From Piscinibacter lacus (GTDB lineage: Bacteria > Pseudomonadota > Gammaproteobacteria > Burkholderiales > Burkholderiaceae_C): a stretch of DNA of 64,000 bases. Where the stretch lies: the NCBI RefSeq assembly GCF_016735685.1, contig NZ_JAERRA010000001.1, forward strand, positions 1,178,001 through 1,242,000. The letters run 5' to 3'. The stretch's first letter is position 1. Each line of letters opens with the position of its first letter. Position numbers and translations under genes: made by a program. The notes under the pieces were generated by a model that was given only the letters and a program-made list of their open reading frames with translations, was not told the origin of the DNA and made no database searches. This document shows positions 59,733-64,000 of the stretch, piece by piece.

Positions 59733-59744
59733 GGCCCGGAGCAG

Positions 59745-59768
59745 CCGGCCGGTGTGCACACCGGCCGG
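59745..59768. repeat. Perfect 24-base palindrome downstream of urtA (first of two)
   Basis: CCGGCCGGTGTG/CACACCGGCCGG begins 68 bases past the urtA stop and is separated by 12 bases from the second palindrome. A 3' stem of this kind can protect the urtA message or partly stop transcription before urtB. Confidence 0.55.
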
Positions 59769-59835
59769 GCTCAGGCACAGCTCAGCAAGGACGATGCCCA
59801 TCGGGCCCGAACCCCCCGGGTCCGGGCCCCGGGAC

Positions 59836-61095
59836 TCACTTCTTCTCGGGCTCGTCCTTCTTCTTGTCGTTGCCCGGGATGTAGGGGCTCCAGGGCTCGG
59901 CCTTGACCGGGCCCTTGGTCTTCCACACCACCTTGAACTGGCCGTCGGCCTTGATCTCGCCGATGAACACCGGCTTGTGCAGATGGTGGTTCTTCGGGTC
60001 CATCGTCGAGGTGAAGCCGCCCGGTGCCGGGAAGGTCTGGCCGGCCATCGCGGCGATGACCTTGTCGGTGTCGGTCGTGCCGGCCTTCTTCACCGCCTGC
60101 GCCCACATGTGCACGCCGATGTAGGTGGCCTCCATCGGGTCGTTGGTCAGCGGCTTGTCGGCGTTGGGCAGCTTCTTGGCCTTGGCGTAGGCGGCCCACT
60201 TCTTGGTGAACTCGGCATTGGCCGGGCTCTTGATCGACATGAAGTAGTTCCAGGCGGCCAGGTGGCCCACGAGCGGCTTGGTGTCCACGCCGCGCAGCTC
60301 CTCCTCACCCACCGAGAAGGCCACCACCGGCACGTCGGTTGCCTTCAGGCCCTGGTTGCCGAGCTCCTTGTAGAAGGGCACGTTGGAGTCGCCGTTGATG
60401 GTCGAGACCACGGCCGTCTTCTTGCCCTCGGACGCGAACTTCTTGATCTTGGCGATGATGCTCTGGTAGTCAGTGTGGCCGAAGGGGGTGTACTCCTCCA
60501 GGATGTCCGACTCGGGGATGCCCTTGCTCTTGAGGAAGGCGCGCAGGATCTTGTTGGTCGTGCGCGGATAGACGTAGTCGGTGCCCAGCAGCACGAAGCG
60601 CTTGGCCGAGCCGCCGTCCTTGCTCATCAGGTATTCCACGGCGGGAATGGCCTGCTGGTTGGGCGCGGCGCCGGTGTAGAACACGTTCTTGCTCAGCTCC
60701 TCGCCCTCGTACTGCACGGGGTAGAAGAGCAGGCCGTTGAGCTCCTCGAAGACCGGCAGCACGCTCTTGCGGCTGACCGAGGTCCAGCAGCCGAAGGTGA
60801 CGGCCACCTTGTCCTGGCCGATGAGCTGCTTGGCCTTCTCGGCGAACAGCGGCCAGTTCGAGGCCGGGTCGACGACGACCGGCTCCAGCTTCTTGCCGAG
60901 CAGGCCGCCCTTGGCATTGATCTCGTCCAGGGCCATCAGCACGGTGTCCTTGAGCACCGTCTCCGAGATGGCCATGGTGCCGGACAGCGAATGCAGCACG
61001 CCGACCTTGAGGGTCTCGGCGGCTTGGGCCGTCAGGCCGGCGCCCAGCAGCGCGGCGGCACAGACGGAGGACAGGAGCAGGGGGCGACGTTGCAT
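59836..61095 (-). CDS. urtA: Urea ABC transporter substrate-binding protein UrtA
   Basis: A 419-residue periplasmic protein with signal peptide LLLSSVCAAALLGAGLTAQA. The mature protein begins ETLKVGVLHSLSGTMAISE and has FGCWTSVSRKSVLPVFEE, LLFYPVQYEGEE, GSDYVYPR-like LGTDYVYPRTTNK, AVVSTINGDSNVPFYKEL and HHLHKPVFIGEI, the UrtA pattern for urea (and related amides). A Lys/Glu/Asp-rich tail ends the protein. GGAG is 9 bases before the ATG. It is the first gene of urtABCDE. Confidence 0.96.
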   Translation of the reverse strand: MQRRPLLLSSVCAAALLGAGLTAQAAETLKVGVLHSLSGTMAISETVLKDTVLMALDEINAKGGLLGKKLEPVVVDPASNWPLFAEKAKQLIGQDKVAVTFGCWTSVSRKSVLPVFEELNGLLFYPVQYEGEELSKNVFYTGAAPNQQAIPAVEYLMSKDGGSAKRFVLLGTDYVYPRTTNKILRAFLKSKGIPESDILEEYTPFGHTDYQSIIAKIKKFASEGKKTAVVSTINGDSNVPFYKELGNQGLKATDVPVVAFSVGEEELRGVDTKPLVGHLAAWNYFMSIKSPANAEFTKKWAAYAKAKKLPNADKPLTNDPMEATYIGVHMWAQAVKKAGTTDTDKVIAAMAGQTFPAPGGFTSTMDPKNHHLHKPVFIGEIKADGQFKVVWKTKGPVKAEPWSPYIPGNDKKKDEPEKK

Positions 61096-61184
61096 GGGGG
61101 TGCACTCCAGGGGATGAATCGATGGCCGCGGGTCGGCCGCCGTCGTTGGCAGCGGGTTTATCCCCCGCGGCGCCAGCCCGGGCC

Positions 61185-61202
61185 ATACGACGAATGTCGT
61201 AT
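61185..61202. promoter_or_regulatory. Inverted-repeat operator between urtA and the porin gene
   Basis: ATACGAC-GAAT-GTCGTAT is a perfect 7-base dyad in the 187-base divergent region, 90 bases from the urtA start and 80 from the porin start. Central position and symmetry fit a dimeric activator or repressor controlling both directions. The regulator is unknown; it does not match an NtrC-type TGCACCA site. Confidence 0.6.
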
Positions 61203-61282
61203 TCCGTCCTGCGCAGGCCGGCCGGACAGTGCGTTCCGTTCCCCCCTGTCTCCACCTGCCCACGATCCCCAGGAGCTTGCCC

Positions 61283-62419
61283 ATGAAGACTTCGATCCCG
61301 GCCCGCCTGCGCCCGCTGGTGCAGGCGCTGCTGCCCCTCGGCCTGGCGCTGGCCGTCCTGCCCTCGGCCCAGGCCGGCGCCACCTTCAAGATCGACGAGA
61401 ACAACTCGGTGTCGATCGGTGGCGGCCTGCGCGTGAGCTACAGCTCGGTCGAGGATGGCGCGCCCAGCGGCGACAGCCGCAGCAATGACTTCACGATGGA
61501 GGTGGCACGGCTATACATGAGCGCCCGCATCCAGAAGGTGTTTGGCGTGACCTTCAACGTCGACGCCCTCGAAGACGACGTGAAGCTTCTCGACGCCTAT
61601 GTGCAATACGAGCCCTCGTCGCTGTTCAACGTCTGGATGGGCCGCATGCTGCCGCCCAGCGATCGCGCCAACCTCGACGGCCCGTTCTTCATCGCCGCCT
61701 GGGACTATCCCGGCGTGGTCTCGTCCTACCCGGCGATCTTTGCCGGCCGCGACAACGGCATCACTGTCTGGGGCAAGCCGCTGGGCGGCAAGCTGACCTA
61801 TGCCTTCGGCCTGTTCGAGGGCCACAACAAGGCGGCCGGCCTGTCCAACGAAGATGCCAACCTGCTCTTCGCCGGCCGCGTGGCCTATGCCTTCCTCGAT
61901 GCCGAGCCGGCCCCGGCCTACTACACCGCCAGCACCTACTACGGCGCGAAGGATCTCTTCACCGTCGGCCTGGCCCTGCTCCAGCAGAGCGACGGCGTCG
62001 GCACCGCCGGCAACAAGGACGACTACCTCGGCTACAACATCGACGTGCTGTTCGAGAAGAACCTCGGCCCGGGTGTGCTGACGCTCGAAGGCGCGGCCTA
62101 CAAGTACGACTTCGACGATGTGGATGTGGCCCCCGCCACGGGCAATGTCGGCGGCCTGGCCCCGGGCAAGGCCTACCTGGTCAGTGTGGCCTGGCTCTTC
62201 CCGCAGCCGATCGGCCACGGCAAGTTGCAGCCCTTCGTGCGCTACCAGCGCAGCAGCCCCGATGCCGCCAACCGCGACGTGAGCGCCTACGACATCGGCC
62301 TCAACTACGTGATCTCCGGCCACAACGCCCGCCTGTCGGCCGTCTACACCAACACCGACAGCGACGCCACCGGCAGCAAGATCGACAAGTTCCTGATCGG
62401 TGCCCAGTTCCAGTACTGA
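61283..62419 (+). CDS. Outer-membrane porin, possibly FmdC-like (urea/short-chain amide)
   Basis: A 378-residue porin. The signal peptide is MKTSIPARLRPLVQALLPLG and onwards to AQAG. The mature chain starts ATFKIDENNSVSIGGGLRVSYSS, has FTMEVARLYMSARI, WMGRMLPPSDRANLDGPFF and a loop LFEGHNKAAG, and ends with a terminal aromatic strand (FLIGAQFQY). AGGAG lies 7 bases upstream. It resembles phosphate-selective/FmdC-type porins. FmdC of Methylophilus is linked to a urea/amide ABC transporter, and this gene is divergent from urtA, so a urea or amide pore is a reasonable inference. Confidence 0.8.
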   Translation: MKTSIPARLRPLVQALLPLGLALAVLPSAQAGATFKIDENNSVSIGGGLRVSYSSVEDGAPSGDSRSNDFTMEVARLYMSARIQKVFGVTFNVDALEDDVKLLDAYVQYEPSSLFNVWMGRMLPPSDRANLDGPFFIAAWDYPGVVSSYPAIFAGRDNGITVWGKPLGGKLTYAFGLFEGHNKAAGLSNEDANLLFAGRVAYAFLDAEPAPAYYTASTYYGAKDLFTVGLALLQQSDGVGTAGNKDDYLGYNIDVLFEKNLGPGVLTLEGAAYKYDFDDVDVAPATGNVGGLAPGKAYLVSVAWLFPQPIGHGKLQPFVRYQRSSPDAANRDVSAYDIGLNYVISGHNARLSAVYTNTDSDATGSKIDKFLIGAQFQY

Positions 62420-62431
62420 GACCTTCCGATC

Positions 62432-62455
62432 CCGGCCCCCCGGGGCCGGTTTCCC
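62432..62455 (+). terminator. Hairpin after the porin gene
   Basis: An 8-base stem CCGGCCCC / GGGGCCGG with a 2-base loop is followed by TTTCCC, 12 bases past the porin stop. Confidence 0.5.
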
Positions 62456-62475
62456 TTCATGCGCAGTGAGTGATT

Positions 62476-62513
62476 CGGCGGAGCGGCCCCCCGGGGTGCT
62501 CCGCCGCTTTTTT
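62476..62513 (+). terminator. Strong intrinsic terminator between the porin and permease genes
   Basis: A 9-base stem CGGCGGAGC / GCTCCGCCG is followed by C and six T residues, so the permease gene likely has its own promoter or depends on read-through. Confidence 0.8.
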
Positions 62514-62548
62514 GAGGCGCGGGATCGGAACTTGCTCACGCCCCTGCC

Positions 62549-64000
62549 ATGTCCAGCCTGCCGCCGCCCGCCCAGCTTCCCGCTGCGCAGCGCATCTTCA
62601 AGATCCGGCGCGACTACAACACCTGGGTCGCCGACGAGACGCTGGAGGACTACGCCCTGCGCTACACCGCCAAGGGCGGCCGGCGCTGGTCGAGCTGGCG
62701 GGTGGCCAACACCGCCTCGGGCGCGATGTCCTTCCTGGTGCTGGAGGCCATCGGCGCGGCCCTGGCCCTGACCCACGGCTTCTGGAACACGCTGTGGGCC
62801 ATCCTCAGCGTCGGCGTGGTGATCTTCGCGACCGGCCTGCCGATCTGCGTCTATGCGGCCCGCCACGGACTGGACATGGACCTGCTGACCCGCGGCGCCG
62901 GCTTCGGCTACCTGGGCTCGACGATTACCTCGCTGATCTACGCCAGCTTCACCTTCATCTTCTTCGCGCTTGAAGGCGTGGTGCTGGCCCGCGCGATCGA
63001 GCTGGCCACCGGCCTGCCGCTGGGCTGGGCCTACCTGCTCAGCTCGCTGGCCATCATCCCGCTGGTCACGCGCGGCATCACCCTGATCAGCCGCGTGCAA
63101 TGGCTCACCCTGCCGGCCTGGCTGCTGCTGTGGCTGCTGCCCTTCGTGCTGCTGGCCTGGCAGTCGCCCGGGGCCTATGCCGACTTCGCGGCGGCGGTCC
63201 AGGCCCCCCAGCAGCCGGGCTTCGACCCGCTGCTCTTCGGCACGGCGGCAGCGGTGCTGTTCGCGCTGGTCATGCAGATCGGCGAGCAGGTCGACTTCCT
63301 GCGCTTCCTGCCCGAGCCCACCCCCGCCAAGCGCTGGCGCTGGTGGGGCGCACTGATCGTCGCCGGCCCGGGCTGGATCGTGCCGGGCGCGCTGAAGATG
63401 GTCGGCGGGGCCTTCCTGGCCCATCTGGCCATGCAGGCCGGCGTGCCCGACGATCAGGCCATCGAGCCCACCCAGATGTACCTGGCCGCCTACACCCAGG
63501 TGCTGGGCCCGGGCGGCTGGGCGCTGGCGGCGACCGTGCTCTTCGTCGTCGTCAGCCAGGTCAAGATCAACATGACCAATGCCTATGCCGGCTCGCTGGC
63601 CTGGAGCAACTTCTTCGCGCGGCTCACGCACAGCCATCCCGGCCGGGTGGTGTGGGTGGTGTTCAATGTGCTGGTCGCGGTGCTGGTGATGGCGCTGGGG
63701 GTGTTCGAGGCGCTGGAGCGCGTGCTCGGCCTCTATGCCAACCTGGCCATCGCCTGGGTCGGCGCCCTGGTGGCGGATCTGGTGATCAACAAGCCGCTGG
63801 GCCTGTCGCCGCCGGGCATCGAGTTCAAGCGCGCCCACCTTCATGCGATCAACCCGGTTGGTGTCGGCTCCACCGCGCTGGCCGCGGCGGTGGCGATCGC
63901 CGCCTACCTGGGCGCCTTCGGTCCGCTGGCCGCGGCCTTCGCGCCCTTCCTGGCCCTGCTGCTGGCCCTGCTGTTCAGCCCCCTGATCGCCTGGGCCACG
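62549..64000 (+). CDS. NCS1-family (purine/cytosine/allantoin-type) permease domain protein (partial)
   Basis: The frame runs from ATG 62549 off the right edge; 484 residues are visible with about twelve hydrophobic helices. Features include the cytoplasmic N-terminus with DYNTWVADETLEDYALRYT, TASGAMSFLVLEAIGAALAL, RHGLDMDLLTRGAGFGYLGST and SQVKINMTNAYAGSLAWSNFF, matching the purine-cytosine permease fold. The N-terminal 50 residues are unusual for simple permeases. I recall Burkholderiales proteins in which this domain is fused to a histidine kinase; whether that holds here is not visible. It lies on the same strand as the porin, next to the urea locus. Confidence 0.7.
   Translation, partial: MSSLPPPAQLPAAQRIFKIRRDYNTWVADETLEDYALRYTAKGGRRWSSWRVANTASGAMSFLVLEAIGAALALTHGFWNTLWAILSVGVVIFATGLPICVYAARHGLDMDLLTRGAGFGYLGSTITSLIYASFTFIFFALEGVVLARAIELATGLPLGWAYLLSSLAIIPLVTRGITLISRVQWLTLPAWLLLWLLPFVLLAWQSPGAYADFAAAVQAPQQPGFDPLLFGTAAAVLFALVMQIGEQVDFLRFLPEPTPAKRWRWWGALIVAGPGWIVPGALKMVGGAFLAHLAMQAGVPDDQAIEPTQMYLAAYTQVLGPGGWALAATVLFVVVSQVKINMTNAYAGSLAWSNFFARLTHSHPGRVVWVVFNVLVAVLVMALGVFEALERVLGLYANLAIAWVGALVADLVINKPLGLSPPGIEFKRAHLHAINPVGVGSTALAAAVAIAAYLGAFGPLAAAFAPFLALLLALLFSPLIAWAT

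Noticed and set aside
61096..61282. Sigma-54 promoter or NtrC site upstream of urtA
   Set aside because: No TGGCAC-N5-TTGC-like element with the right spacing and no TGCACCA dyad could be found.
61511..63844. A 777-codon minus-strand open frame opposite the porin and permease genes
   Set aside because: Same G+C artefact; composition is His/Gln/Gly/Arg-rich without any motif, and the plus strand carries clear membrane proteins.

Overview
The window is a very G+C-rich, gene-dense piece of chromosome that reads as a betaproteobacterium of the order Burkholderiales, probably of the Rubrivivax/Leptothrix/Roseateles type. This rests on gene orders typical of that order (xseB-ispA-dxs, ftsK-lolA-rarA, gmk-rpoZ-spoT, rpmB-rpmG, urtABCDE next to ureDABCEFG) and on extreme third-position G+C; the genus is inference. 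I see no insertion sequence, prophage, CRISPR array or rRNA. There is one tRNA, tRNA-Leu(CAA).

Region 1 (1-4.8 kb) is an envelope/metal-stress group: a beta-barrel protein cut by the left edge, a cupin, a Cys-rich Csp1-like copper-storage protein with a Tat signal, and a Spy/CpxP-like periplasmic protein followed by an OmpR-type regulator and a sensor kinase. Region 2 (4.8-21.7 kb) is mostly housekeeping: trpS, a site-2 protease, purN, a universal stress protein, a sulfurtransferase, a DMT exporter, a lone Rieske oxygenase divergent from xseB-ispA-dxs, a 2OG-Fe(II) oxygenase, an esterase, a GNAT enzyme, a short H-NS-like protein, a bestrophin, rpmB-rpmG, trxB and a CRP-family regulator.

Region 3 (21.7-32.7 kb) holds ftsK-lolA-rarA, a livHMGF branched-chain amino-acid ABC operon without a binding protein, a ferredoxin-reductase, an SDR protein and a rhomboid protease. 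Region 4 (32.7-35.7 kb) is less G+C-rich than its surroundings: a TonB-dependent receptor divergent from a small secreted protein, with Fur-like sites between them, ending at the 3' end of tRNA-Leu. It looks like an acquired iron-uptake patch.

Region 5 (35.8-49.2 kb) is core again: cysM, tusA, galU, folK-pcnB-HAD phosphatase, hda with an AI-2E-type permease, a SirB1-like protein, murJ, rpsT, spoT, rpoZ and gmk.

Region 6 (49.3-64 kb) is a nitrogen-scavenging locus. Reading leftwards, urtABCDE imports urea, ureDABC with a miniature UreJ/HupE-like protein builds urease, and ureEFG load its nickel. Reading rightwards from the same control region are an outer-membrane porin and an NCS1-family permease cut by the right edge. 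A perfect inverted repeat between urtA and the porin is the obvious candidate operator for both sides, and two perfect palindromes between urtA and urtB probably set the ratio of binding protein to permease.
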